Source: Pontibacillus litoralis JSM 072002
GTDB taxonomy: Bacteria; Bacillota; Bacilli; Bacillales; BH030062
Reading direction: 5' to 3'
Assembly: GCF_000775615.1 (NCBI RefSeq)
Contig: NZ_AVPG01000012.1
Location: forward strand, 27,704-91,703
Length of the DNA stretch: 64,000 bases
In this document: in pieces, positions 54,863 to 63,770 of the stretch
Layout: each line of letters begins with the position of its first letter
How positions within the stretch are numbered: position 1 is the first letter of the stretch
Notes under the pieces: model-generated
Database searches by the model: none
What the model was told of the DNA's origin: nothing
What the model saw: only the letters and a program-made list of their open reading frames with translations
Program-made: the position numbers and the translations under genes

Positions 54863-57508
54863 TTAGCCTTTGCGATACCGCACAACTTTCACAATTTCCA
54901 TTAGTATCACTGCTCCGAGAGCAAGTCCAGTAGCAACAAGCCAATCCGTAACACCAAATGCTTCTGGGATATTAAATACACCACGCGCAAATGGTAAAAC
55001 GGTAATGCCATACAAGACAAACCCAAGGGCAACAGCACCAATCACGTATTTATTACTAAACAAGCCAATGCTTACAGCTGACTGCGTATTGGATCGTGCA
55101 GCAAATGTTTGGAGCGTTCTTGATAAAATCAATGTCGTAAAGGCCATTGCAACGCCCATTTCATCAGAGTGTGACAAGCCAATATAGAAGGAAACCGTTA
55201 CAGCAATCGCAATGATTATTCCCCTCGTTAACACAGCTTGGAGCGTCCCCCCTGCAAAGATTCCTTCATCAGTAGGACGTGGTTTGCGCTCCATGACATT
55301 CGGTTCAGACTTCTCCACTCCTAAAGCAATGGCAGGCAGTGAGTCATTTACAAGGTTAATAAATAACAACTGTAATGCGGTGAATGGATTCGGTAAGTTA
55401 AAGATAACCGCATACAAAATTGCCAGGATAGCGCCTAAATTACCTGCAAATAAATAGCCAATCGCTTTCTTAATATTATCAAATACGGTACGCCCTACTT
55501 GTACGGCATTGACAATCGAAACGAAATTATCGTCCGTTAAAATCATCGCCGAGGCATCTTTGGCAACGTCGGTACCACTTCCCATCGCAATACCAATATC
55601 TGCTTGCTTCAAAGCTGGTGCATCATTCACCCCATCACCCGTCATCGCTGTAACTGCATCACGTTTTTGCCAAGCACGGACAATCCGTATTTTATTTTCT
55701 GGCGATACCCGAGCATATACAGAAATCTTATCCAGCTTCTGTTCTAATTCTTCCGCTGACATGTTATCTAGCTCTTTCCCTGTAACGGCGATATCTTGAT
55801 TTCCCATTAACCCAATATCACGACCAATCGCTTGCGCAGTCGTTTTATGATCGCCGGTAATCATAATGGTACGAATGCCAGCTTGCTTTGCTTGTTCAAT
55901 GGAACCGTACACTGCATCTCGTGGCGGGTCCATCATTGCCGTTAAACCAACCAATACAAAGTCTTGCTCATCATCATGGTTCATTTGTGAGGTCCCTGCT
56001 GGCAAGCGTTTGTAACCGTACGCTAATACACGTAATGCTTGATTTGAGAATTCCTCGTTCGCCCCTTCAAAACGATCGAGCATTTCCTCAGTAAATGGTT
56101 GTTCCTCCCCATCGATTAACACATAACTAGCCCGGCGAAACATCACATCAGGACCACCTTTAGCAAGCATCATAACGCCTTGATCCATCTGATGCAACGT
56201 CGACATTAACTTACGCTCTGAATCAAATGGCAATTCTGCTATACGCGGGTAACGATCTCGCAGTTGTTCATATCCTGCTGTATGATTATTAGCGAAATGT
56301 ATGAGAGCAACCTCTGTCGGATCTCCTACCTCTTGATGATCTTGATTAATGTAAGAATCATTACAAAGGGTAGCAATTTGGACTAATAATCGCTCCGCCT
56401 CGTCCCACTCCTTTTCGTCTTCTGGTAAGCGTTCCTTTTTATTTAAAGGTAAGAAGTGATCCGTAACTGTCATTTTATTCTGCGTTAATGTTCCTGTCTT
56501 GTCTGTACATATAATGCTCGTAGAACCTAAAGTCTCTACAGCAGGAAGTTTACGAATAATGGCATGCTGCTTCGCCATCTTGTTCGTTCCAACAGAGAGC
56601 ACAATCGTTACAATTGACTGCAACGCTTCAGGTATCGCAGCAACCGCAATCGCTACCGAGAACATAAGGGCATCAATCAAGGCCGTTGCCGTATCTGCTT
56701 CTCCGCCCCCAAACCAAATTCGTGCTGCTTGAACCGCGAAAATAAGAATACAAAGAATGAGAATACCAATACCAAGCTTCTTACTAAAATCATTTAACTT
56801 ACGTTGCAAAGGCGTCTCTTTTTGCTCTGCTTGTGAAAGCATATTAGCAATTTTACCAACCTCTGTTTTCTCCGCTGTTCCAGTTACGATAAACGTGCCG
56901 CGACCATATACAACGAGGGAACTACTAAACACCATATTACGCTGATCACCGAGTGCTACTTCTCCTTCAATGGCTTCAGGCGACTTCTCTACTGCTTCTG
57001 ACTCCCCTGTTAACATTCCTTCATTCACCTTCAACGAGCCACTCTCTAACACACGACCATCAGCTGGAACGTAATCACCAGCTTCGAGGTACACCACATC
57101 CCCTTGAACTAGCTCCCTCGCTGCAATCGTTTGCTTTTCCCCATCTCGTATCACTTTCGCTTCAGGAGCTGACATATCTCTTAACGCTTCGAGTGAGCTT
57201 TCTGCTTTCCGCGTTTGTACTACACTAATGATAGAGTTAATAAGCAACACAAGAAAAATAATCAACGACTCGACGATTTCACCAATGATAATTTGCACGC
57301 CTGCCGCTGCCAAAAGCACCACAACCATCGGATCTTTAAACGTTTCTAAGAACAGTTTCCAAGTAGGCACTTTCTCTTTATCTTCAAGCTCATTATAACC
57401 ATCACGCTGTAATCGCACTTGCACTTCCTTACTGGATAAACCTTGCTCAGTAGAATCGATTGTGTTTAGTATATCTGCTTCACTTTGTTGATAATATTTC
57501 ATATCCAT
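54863..57508 (-). CDS. P2A-type calcium-transporting ATPase
   Basis: An 881-residue P-type ATPase similar to Listeria LMCA1 and the SERCA/PMR1 group. The phosphorylated D336 is in CTDKTGTLTQNK; TGES lies at about 167-170; helix 4 has AIPEALQSIVTI with the ion-site Glu; helix 6 has VNDSLPAIALG with Asn and Asp; MTGDGVNDAPAL forms the hinge. Ten helices are predicted. It should expel Ca2+ from the cell. It is encoded 10 bases after a CNNM/CorC-type gene. Confidence 0.88.
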   Translation of the reverse strand: MDMKYYQQSEADILNTIDSTEQGLSSKEVQVRLQRDGYNELEDKEKVPTWKLFLETFKDPMVVVLLAAAGVQIIIGEIVESLIIFLVLLINSIISVVQTRKAESSLEALRDMSAPEAKVIRDGEKQTIAARELVQGDVVYLEAGDYVPADGRVLESGSLKVNEGMLTGESEAVEKSPEAIEGEVALGDQRNMVFSSSLVVYGRGTFIVTGTAEKTEVGKIANMLSQAEQKETPLQRKLNDFSKKLGIGILILCILIFAVQAARIWFGGGEADTATALIDALMFSVAIAVAAIPEALQSIVTIVLSVGTNKMAKQHAIIRKLPAVETLGSTSIICTDKTGTLTQNKMTVTDHFLPLNKKERLPEDEKEWDEAERLLVQIATLCNDSYINQDHQEVGDPTEVALIHFANNHTAGYEQLRDRYPRIAELPFDSERKLMSTLHQMDQGVMMLAKGGPDVMFRRASYVLIDGEEQPFTEEMLDRFEGANEEFSNQALRVLAYGYKRLPAGTSQMNHDDEQDFVLVGLTAMMDPPRDAVYGSIEQAKQAGIRTIMITGDHKTTAQAIGRDIGLMGNQDIAVTGKELDNMSAEELEQKLDKISVYARVSPENKIRIVRAWQKRDAVTAMTGDGVNDAPALKQADIGIAMGSGTDVAKDASAMILTDDNFVSIVNAVQVGRTVFDNIKKAIGYLFAGNLGAILAILYAVIFNLPNPFTALQLLFINLVNDSLPAIALGVEKSEPNVMERKPRPTDEGIFAGGTLQAVLTRGIIIAIAVTVSFYIGLSHSDEMGVAMAFTTLILSRTLQTFAARSNTQSAVSIGLFSNKYVIGAVALGFVLYGITVLPFARGVFNIPEAFGVTDWLVATGLALGAVILMEIVKVVRYRKG

Positions 57509-57517
57509 TCTCCTCGC

Positions 57518-58843
57518 TTATGCATCATTCTCGGTTTCATTATCTGTTTCGATTAAAGTTACTAAGAGCTTATCAACAAGAACATGATCCATATCAACAA
57601 CTTCTAATTGTAATCTCTCCAAATTAATCGTATCCCCTTCTTTCGGCGTGTCCCCTAATTCATTCGTCATAAATCCTCCAAGTGTATGGAACGCAGTACT
57701 TTCCATTAAATCATCCTCTAGTGCAAAATATCGAAGAAACGAATCAATGGATAATTGACCATCAACAAACCAAGAAGCTTCATCACGTTGAACAATTTTC
57801 GCTTCCGCTTGCTTCCCTACAGCATCAGGTATTTCACCAACAATGACTTGCATAAAATCATAAAGTGTTACAAACCCTTCCACTCCGCCATACTCATCCA
57901 CAACAACCGCTTCATGATAACTAGACGCCTTCAACGCCTCTAAAGCTTGGAATACTTTCACATGTTCAGGTAGCACTAATGCTTCTTCAATACAATCCTC
58001 AATGGAAAAATCCTCGCCACTTAACTGCTTCGCAAACACCCGATTCGTATGAATAACACCAAGGAAATGATCTAAGCTTCCTTTCCCAACAGGGAACCTC
58101 GAATGAACACTTTCACTTATTAAACGCATATTCTCTTCGAAATCCGTTTCCACATCAATCCATGTTAGCTGCGTTCTAGGCACCAAAATGTTACTAAGTC
58201 TTTGATCACCCATATAAAATATTTGGTCCACCATTTCATGTTCAATTTGCTCAATACTACCACTATGCACGCCTTGCTCGACCATGTGCTGAATTTCTTC
58301 TTCCGTTACATCTGGCTCATTCGATGTCTTTACACCTAGCACCTTTAGAACGATATTCGTTGAACGATTGAGCACCCAACTAATCGGTTTACCAATCTTC
58401 GAAAATAAATACATCGGCTTAGCAACCGCAACCGCTACTTTCTCTGGATTCGTTAGCCCAATCTGCTTAGGCGCAAGCTCCCCAATTACGAGGGTTAAAA
58501 AAGTCGTCAGCCCAACAACTACAGCCATACTAATCTCTGTACTCCACGGACGCAATAACGCAAATCGGTCCAAATAAATCGCTAAATCATCGGCAATTGC
58601 CGCCCCACCAAAAGCACCAGCAATAACACCAATTAACGTAATACCAATCTGAATTGTTGAAAGAAGGTCCTCCGAATGCTCAGATAAATATAAAGCCGTT
58701 CTCGCTCGCTTATTTCCCGATTTCGCCAATTGCTGAAGCCTAATTTTACGAGAGGTCACAATGCCAATCTCCGTCATCGCAAACACGCCATTTACTACAA
58801 TCAAGAACAACAGAATGATAATTGAAACAATAATATTATCCAT
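57518..58843 (-). CDS. CNNM/CorC-type transporter (DUF21-CBS-CorC_HlyC)
   Basis: A 441-residue hemolysin-family membrane protein. DUF21 domain with three to four helices (residues 1-200), a CBS pair (about 205-335, VPRTQLTWIDV, VDEYGGVEGFVTLYDF) and a C-terminal CorC_HlyC domain (about 350-430). Members of this family move Mg2+ or other cations. First gene of a two-gene operon with a Ca2+-ATPase, suggesting joint control of divalent cation balance. Its upstream region contains competing hairpins (59001-59052). Confidence 0.85.
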   Translation of the reverse strand: MDNIIVSIIILLFLIVVNGVFAMTEIGIVTSRKIRLQQLAKSGNKRARTALYLSEHSEDLLSTIQIGITLIGVIAGAFGGAAIADDLAIYLDRFALLRPWSTEISMAVVVGLTTFLTLVIGELAPKQIGLTNPEKVAVAVAKPMYLFSKIGKPISWVLNRSTNIVLKVLGVKTSNEPDVTEEEIQHMVEQGVHSGSIEQIEHEMVDQIFYMGDQRLSNILVPRTQLTWIDVETDFEENMRLISESVHSRFPVGKGSLDHFLGVIHTNRVFAKQLSGEDFSIEDCIEEALVLPEHVKVFQALEALKASSYHEAVVVDEYGGVEGFVTLYDFMQVIVGEIPDAVGKQAEAKIVQRDEASWFVDGQLSIDSFLRYFALEDDLMESTAFHTLGGFMTNELGDTPKEGDTINLERLQLEVVDMDHVLVDKLLVTLIETDNETENDA

Positions 58844-59000
58844 CCATACACCTTTCCCTTTAACGTCCTATGTCTATATTTTGCCACATCAAAATAGATA
58901 TTCCCACTTTAATCACATATCATGCGAAATTTTATTGGTAACTTTTTGTGACAAGAACTTACACCAGACTCCATATTGAAAATCCGAATATATCTATGCA

Positions 59001-59052
59001 GGAGAGCACAGTTAAATTCCACTTCAAGAGTGTGCTCTCCACGAGCACACTC
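59001..59052. promoter_or_regulatory. Mutually exclusive hairpins upstream of the CNNM gene
   Basis: GGAGAGCACA (59001-59010) pairs perfectly with TGTGCTCTCC (59031-59040). GAGTGTGCTC (59028-59037) also pairs perfectly with GAGCACACTC (59043-59052). The middle segment can join only one partner at a time, the architecture of a switch or attenuator. The direction and the ligand are unknown; the downstream gene on the minus strand begins 158 bases away. Confidence 0.45.
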
Positions 59053-59133
59053 CAAAGACTACCTATAAAAAAGGCCCCCTTCATTTGCAGAGCACCTTCT
59101 TTAAATACCTTATTTCCCCTTCAATGAACCAAC

Positions 59134-59149
59134 TTGATCAAACGTTTGA
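59134..59149. promoter_or_regulatory. Palindromic motif TTGATCAAACGTTTGA, copy 2
   Basis: Identical to the 16-mer at 886-901. Here the palindrome extends to ATCAAACGTTTGAT (14 bp). About 290 bases upstream of the CNNM gene. Confidence 0.35.
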
Positions 59150-59271
59150 TTCACATTACTGTTGTAAAATCTGAAAATAAGAATGCCTATTTTAATTGTT
59201 TTGTACATTAGTGATGTTAACGTTTAACCGAAAGAAGTCTTCTCCCTTCATGGTAAACAAAACGTAAAGCA

Positions 59272-59312
59272 AAAAAGCATCAACAGGATACCATTTCCCG
59301 TAGATGCTTTTA
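59272..59312 (-). terminator. Terminator of the FrnE-like gene
   Basis: AAAAGCATC pairs with GATGCTTTT on the minus strand, with further interrupted pairing inside and TTTT at the end. Confidence 0.7.
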
Positions 59313-59320
59313 CAATCCTA

Positions 59321-60037
59321 TTACTCCTTTTCTGGAACGTCACACTGTCCATCCATGCAAGCGGAGCCTTCTCCTGTTAGATGCTGAAGTTCTTGCGGAT
59401 GCGCTTCTTCCCAAGCTTGTTGTAGTGCTTTCACAATCGATTCTGCCGGCTGAGCGCCAGAAATAGCATATTTATCGTTTACAACAAAAAATGGAACGCC
59501 TTGAACGCCAATTGCATGAGCCCTCTTCTCATCCTCACGCACATCACTTGCATACTCATCCGGACTATGAAGCACGTGCTCTACTTCTTCCCGATCTAAT
59601 CCAACTGCATCAGCTATATGAAGTAACGTTTCCACATCACCGATATGCTTAGACTCTGTAAAATGGGCATAGAACAATTTCTCCGTTATTTCCGCTTCTT
59701 TCCCTTTCACCTTAGCTAACTTCGCTAAACGATGTGCATCAAACGTATTTGTCGGAATCATCGTCTCAAACGCAAACACAAGCCCTACCGCTTCTGCTTG
59801 TTGCGCTACTTGCTCCGTCATTTGCTTTGCCTTCTCTACACTAACACCATACTTTTTGGATAGTATTTCTGCCTCTGTCATGTCAGTATCTTTCGGTGCT
59901 TGTGGATCTAATTCGAAACTCTTAAATTCAATCTGCACCTCTTCTCGATGCGGAAACTGCTGTAATGCTTCTTCTAAACGACGCTTGCCAATATAACAGA
60001 AAGGACACACAAAATCAGACCATACTTTAATATTCAT
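59321..60037 (-). CDS. DsbA family oxidoreductase, FrnE type
   Basis: A 238-residue thioredoxin-fold protein with no signal peptide, so cytosolic. The active site is C11-P-F-C14 in FVCPFCYIGK, with the helical insertion of DsbA (about residues 40-160) and the cis-Pro segment GVQGVPFFV. FrnE-type proteins act as disulfide isomerases or polyketide/dithiol oxidoreductases, and Bacillus members contribute to oxidative stress tolerance. C-terminal GSACMDGQCDVPE carries two extra Cys, possibly metal-binding. ATG follows GGGAG. Confidence 0.83.
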   Translation of the reverse strand: MNIKVWSDFVCPFCYIGKRRLEEALQQFPHREEVQIEFKSFELDPQAPKDTDMTEAEILSKKYGVSVEKAKQMTEQVAQQAEAVGLVFAFETMIPTNTFDAHRLAKLAKVKGKEAEITEKLFYAHFTESKHIGDVETLLHIADAVGLDREEVEHVLHSPDEYASDVREDEKRAHAIGVQGVPFFVVNDKYAISGAQPAESIVKALQQAWEEAHPQELQHLTGEGSACMDGQCDVPEKE

Positions 60038-60147
60038 CCACTCTACTCCCTTTCTAATAAGTTATTCCCTTTTATAGTAATGAAGGGACGTACTTGTGTA
60101 AAAAGAATTGCTCTTTTTTTTCCGGAGTACACATCGTTTGCACCCTA

Positions 60148-61041
60148 TCAATCACACGTAACCGCTTCAATTAACTCCACGAACTTACTAGAAGCAGACG
60201 AAAGCGGGACACGTTTTAAAAAGCATATCCCTACTTCCCTTTTCGGAACTTCCTCCGTTAATTGTACTTCATATAACTCACCAGTCGTAAGGTATTCTTG
60301 AGAAAACTCTTTCGTTACACAAGCAATACCTAGATTAATTTTGGCGAATTCAAGTAACAAATCATGGGAGCCTAGTTCAAATTCAGGCGAAATCCTAATC
60401 CCTTTTGATAGCAAATAGTCCTCCACATATTTCCTTGAGTTAGACTTCGGCTCCAAGAAAATGAGCGGTAAGTTTACTAATTCCTCTATGCGGAGACGCT
60501 TAGACAAAAGCTCTTTATATTTATCCCCGTAAACAAAGATGTCCTGAATTTCGAAGCAAGGTCGTAATTCCAACGTTGGATCATCAATGGGAAAGTTACA
60601 AATGACGATATCTACTTTTCCTGATTTCAAAACAGCAATTAATTCATCCGTCGTTCCGTTTACAATTTTCAACTTAATGTTAGGGAACTTATTATGGAAA
60701 GTTTCTAAATAAGGTAATAAAAAATACTTCGAGATAGTATCCCCTACCCCAATCTTCAATTCACCAGTTGCTAACCTTTTGAATTCTATCATCTTCTCTT
60801 CTCCCGCATCAATTAAATTAATGGCGGAATGAGCATATTCGAATAAAAGGCTGCCTTCATTGGTTAAGTTCACTCCTCTAGAAGTTCGGTTGAACAAACG
60901 AGTATCTAGCTCCCTTTCTAATTGCATCATTGCTTGGCTTACAGCTGATTGCGTCATGTATAACTCTTTGGCCGCTTTAGAGAAGCTTTCACTTTTTCCT
61001 ACAACATGAAAAACTTTATATAAATCTAATTTACTTATCAT
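60148..61041 (-). CDS. LysR family regulator next to the CofE-like gene
   Basis: A 297-residue LysR protein with helix-turn-helix KLDLYKVFHVVGKSESFSKAAKELYMTQSAVSQ-type pattern and an effector domain starting TGELKIGVGDTISKYFLLPYL. ATG 61041 follows GGGGAG; the frame extends to 61083 without a site. It is divergent from the CofE-like gene with a 109-base intergenic region, the usual arrangement for control of the neighbour. Confidence 0.84.
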   Translation of the reverse strand: MISKLDLYKVFHVVGKSESFSKAAKELYMTQSAVSQAMMQLERELDTRLFNRTSRGVNLTNEGSLLFEYAHSAINLIDAGEEKMIEFKRLATGELKIGVGDTISKYFLLPYLETFHNKFPNIKLKIVNGTTDELIAVLKSGKVDIVICNFPIDDPTLELRPCFEIQDIFVYGDKYKELLSKRLRIEELVNLPLIFLEPKSNSRKYVEDYLLSKGIRISPEFELGSHDLLLEFAKINLGIACVTKEFSQEYLTTGELYEVQLTEEVPKREVGICFLKRVPLSSASSKFVELIEAVTCD

Positions 61042-61150
61042 ATAAACTCCCCTAATATGTATTATTAGATATATTAACTTCACTTATATCATATTTACAA
61101 TGTATAGTAAAAGCATGCATGTATTTACAAGCTATTAAGGAGCGATTCAA

Positions 61151-62341
61151 TTGGAAAGAGTAGTAGGAACTGTTGTAAGAGGGTTACGTTGCCCGATTAT
61201 TAATGAAGGAGACCAGATTGAACAAATCGTTGTAGACAGTGTATTACACGCTGCTGAAGTGGAAGGCTTTCAAATCCATGATAAAGATATCGTAACGATT
61301 ACAGAATCCATTGTGGCGCGCGCACAAGGAAACTACGCAACAATGGATCATATTGCAACAGACGTTCATTCAAAGTTTGGCGACGATACAATTGGTGTGA
61401 TTTTCCCAATTTTAAGTCGTAACCGCTTTGCAAACTGCCTTCACGGCATTGCGAAAAAGGCCAAAAAAATTGTCTTAATGCTTAGTTATCCTTCTGATGA
61501 AGTAGGCAATCATTTAGTTGACATAGACAGACTCGATGAAAAAGGAGTGAATCCTTGGGTAGATGTGTTAACAGAACAACAATTTCGTGAGCATTTCGGC
61601 TATAACAAGCATACATTTACAGGCGTAGATTACATCGATTATTACAAGTCTATTATTGAAGAGCACGGTGTTGAATGCGAGGTCATCTTCTCTAACAATG
61701 CGAAAACGATCTTAGATTACACCAAGAGCGTCCTCACTTGTGACATTCACACGAGATTCCGCACTAAGCGTATTTTGCAACAACACGGTGCTGAAAAAGT
61801 GTACAACTTAGATGACATTTTATCTGAATCCATTGATGGAAGCGGCTATAACGAAGACTACGGTTTGCTTGGTTCCAACAAAGCAACAGAAGATAATGTG
61901 AAACTATTCCCGCACAGTTGTCAACCAATCGTTGATAACATCCAGCAAATGTTGAAAGAAAAGACTGGAAAAACAGTAGAAGTAATGGTATATGGAGACG
62001 GCGCTTTCAAAGACCCCGTAGGAAAGATTTGGGAACTAGCAGATCCTGTTGTTTCTCCTGCCTACACCACTGGACTTAGTGGCACGCCAAATGAAGTAAA
62101 ATTAAAATATTTAGCGGATAACAACTTTGCTGATTTAGAAGGCGAGCAATTACAAGAAGCGATAACAGAGTTTATTAACAATAAAGAAGATGACCTTGTC
62201 GGAGCAATGGAAGCTCAAGGTACAACTCCGAGAAAATTAACAGACCTTATTGGCTCTCTTTCTGATTTAACTTCAGGAAGCGGTGATAAAGGAACACCAA
62301 TCATCTTCATCCAAGGATATTTTGATAACTATACGAAATAA
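61151..62341 (+). CDS. CofE-like protein (coenzyme F420-0:L-glutamate ligase family)
   Basis: A 396-residue protein with a TTG start spaced from AAGGAG. The N-terminal CofE pattern is recognisable ([71 protein letters not shown]). True CofE adds glutamates to F420, but typical Bacillaceae do not make F420 and no cofC, cofD or cofG/H gene is here. Compared with archaeal CofE (~250 residues) it is longer. It may ligate an amino acid to another acceptor. Control by the divergent LysR is likely. Confidence 0.75.
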   Translation: MERVVGTVVRGLRCPIINEGDQIEQIVVDSVLHAAEVEGFQIHDKDIVTITESIVARAQGNYATMDHIATDVHSKFGDDTIGVIFPILSRNRFANCLHGIAKKAKKIVLMLSYPSDEVGNHLVDIDRLDEKGVNPWVDVLTEQQFREHFGYNKHTFTGVDYIDYYKSIIEEHGVECEVIFSNNAKTILDYTKSVLTCDIHTRFRTKRILQQHGAEKVYNLDDILSESIDGSGYNEDYGLLGSNKATEDNVKLFPHSCQPIVDNIQQMLKEKTGKTVEVMVYGDGAFKDPVGKIWELADPVVSPAYTTGLSGTPNEVKLKYLADNNFADLEGEQLQEAITEFINNKEDDLVGAMEAQGTTPRKLTDLIGSLSDLTSGSGDKGTPIIFIQGYFDNYTK

Positions 62342-62350
62342 AGAAAATTA

Positions 62351-62396
62351 CAAAGACCTGTAGGAAATTCTGAATTCCTTGCAGGTCTTTGTTTAA
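62351..62396 (+). terminator. Terminator of the CofE-like gene
   Basis: CAAAGACCTG pairs with CAGGTCTTTG, with further pairing inside (AGGAA/TTCCT), followed by TTT. Confidence 0.78.
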
Positions 62397-62427
62397 ACGT
62401 TCATCCTCACCATCTTGGGAACACTTC

Positions 62428-62691
62428 TTATGCATCTTCTAACTGATCATATAGTTTTTCCCACTCCTTCTCTAAGTCTTCCTTTTCTTTATATAATTGT
62501 TGTAATAACTCTACGTCTTCTGCTTCCCATAGCTTTTGGTCCAACTCTGTCATTCTTTCTTCTAAAGTGAGGATACCTTGTTCTATATGTTCATGCACAC
62601 TATGCTTACTTTCCACTTTCCCTTTTCCTCTTATGTGCTTTTCCTTCTTCCCTACACTTACCTCCAATGTGCTTTCTCGTAATTCAACCAT
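62428..62691 (-). CDS. Small coiled-coil protein resembling the C-terminus of ABC-F ATPases
   Basis: An 87-residue, highly charged protein. Residues about 30-85 (ILTLEERMTELDQKLWEAEDVELLQQLYKEKEDLEKEWEKLYDQLED pattern) form a two-helix coiled coil like the C-terminal domain of ABC-F proteins such as YfmR or Uup. No ATPase part lies upstream. GGGGAG precedes the ATG but the spacing is short. It may be a stand-alone small protein or the surviving tail of a lost ABC-F gene. Confidence 0.45.
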   Translation of the reverse strand: MVELRESTLEVSVGKKEKHIRGKGKVESKHSVHEHIEQGILTLEERMTELDQKLWEAEDVELLQQLYKEKEDLEKEWEKLYDQLEDA

Positions 62692-62759
62692 TTTCTCCCC
62701 AAAACACGCCCTTTTAGTATTTAATTATCCGTTCTCAAACTCAGCTATCTGCGCAACAT

Positions 62760-63329
62760 CTAAACCCGTAGCAAACCACGAAAGCCCCTCGCAGCATAAT
62801 AGGATTCCGCACCATTGTGATACACGAATACATGGCCGAAGCGGTAATCACAAAAAAGGGCACCACCGAGTTCTCTAATATCAGAAGGCGTTTGCACCCA
62901 GCTCGACGTTTTCTTATCGAATTCTTCAAGTGTTTGCAACGCCCGATATTGCTCTTCTGTTAACAACTCAATGCCCATGGCAGTTACCATATCCATCGCA
63001 TTATTTTCTGGTTTATGTTTCTTTCTAGACTCTAGCGCTTCACGGTCATAACAAACACTTCTGCGACCTTTAGGGGTTTCTGCTGAGCAATCACAAAAAA
63101 CATATTCATCCTTCTCTTCATTATAGTCAAAAACGTCCGGTTCACCACCCGTTATTTCCATTTCATTGAGCGACCACAGCTTGTCACTATTCGCATCTAG
63201 TTTCGCTTGAACGTTAGTCCATTCAACACCTTGATGACGGTGCATGTTTTTCTCGAAACGGGCTTCCAATACTTTGAGTAATTCTTCACGTTGTTCTGAT
63301 GACAATTCTTTTTTAATGCTCTTTGTCAT
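62760..63329 (-). CDS. DUF4256 domain protein
   Basis: A 189-residue cytosolic protein of the DUF4256 family. Recognisable segments are LEARFEKNMHRHQGVEW, NEMEITGGEPDVF, DCSAETPKGRRSVCYDREALESRK and the C-terminal GGALFCDYRFGHVFVYHNGAESYYAARGFRGLLRV. No catalytic function is known for the family. Monocistronic; start with a good AAAGAGGGA-type site. Confidence 0.85.
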   Translation of the reverse strand: MTKSIKKELSSEQREELLKVLEARFEKNMHRHQGVEWTNVQAKLDANSDKLWSLNEMEITGGEPDVFDYNEEKDEYVFCDCSAETPKGRRSVCYDREALESRKKHKPENNAMDMVTAMGIELLTEEQYRALQTLEEFDKKTSSWVQTPSDIRELGGALFCDYRFGHVFVYHNGAESYYAARGFRGLLRV

Positions 63330-63479
63330 GTTATTCCCTCTTTCTCATTGTAGTGAAATTTGCTATAACTCAGCTATTTTCTCCTGTTTTTATCAAAGTT
63401 TGTTCAATCTTTTGAAAATCATTCCTTCGTGCAGGTTGTTCAACAATGATTTACAACCCGTTAATATCGTCGATTAGTT

Positions 63480-63770
63480 GGGGTAATCCATTTTTGAAAT
63501 TATGTTCATCTAAAGATATTTCAGCAAAACTGAACCTTCCAAGGAATGACCAATAAGAAGCACCTTACCGTCTAACGTAGCAAATTCTTTTTCAAGTTGA
63601 CTTTCCTAAAGCACATACTCTGGCTTTTCAGGATTAGGCATATTGGGATGTAACAAATTGTATTCATCACTAAGTGATCCTTTTAAATATTCTAATAGGC
63701 TACTACTACCCTGATGAAGACCTGGAGTTCCTGCACTAACATCTTGAGATGGTGAACCAACATACTTTTG
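63480..63770 (-). pseudogene. Alpha/beta hydrolase (RBBP9/YdeN type) remnant
   Basis: Read on the minus strand, one frame gives YLKGSLSDEYNLLHPNMPN, EKPEYVL, a TAG stop where homologues have Trp, then ESQLEKEFATLDGKVLLIGH, SLEGSVLLKYL and a second TAG at 63510. The nucleophile elbow GHSLGG is altered to GHSLEG. The N-terminal strand with the oxyanion loop is not recognisable upstream. Two stops and a damaged active site indicate a decaying gene. Confidence 0.8.

Larger units (their letters stand above)
58844..59320. other. Intergenic region upstream of the CNNM-Ca-ATPase operon
   Basis: Some 477 bases with no credible gene. It holds two alternative hairpins (59001-59052), a weak hairpin followed by TTTTTT on the minus strand (about 59066-59100), the second copy of TTGATCAAACGTTTGA (59134-59149), and the terminator of the upstream FrnE gene (59272-59312). 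Confidence 0.6.
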
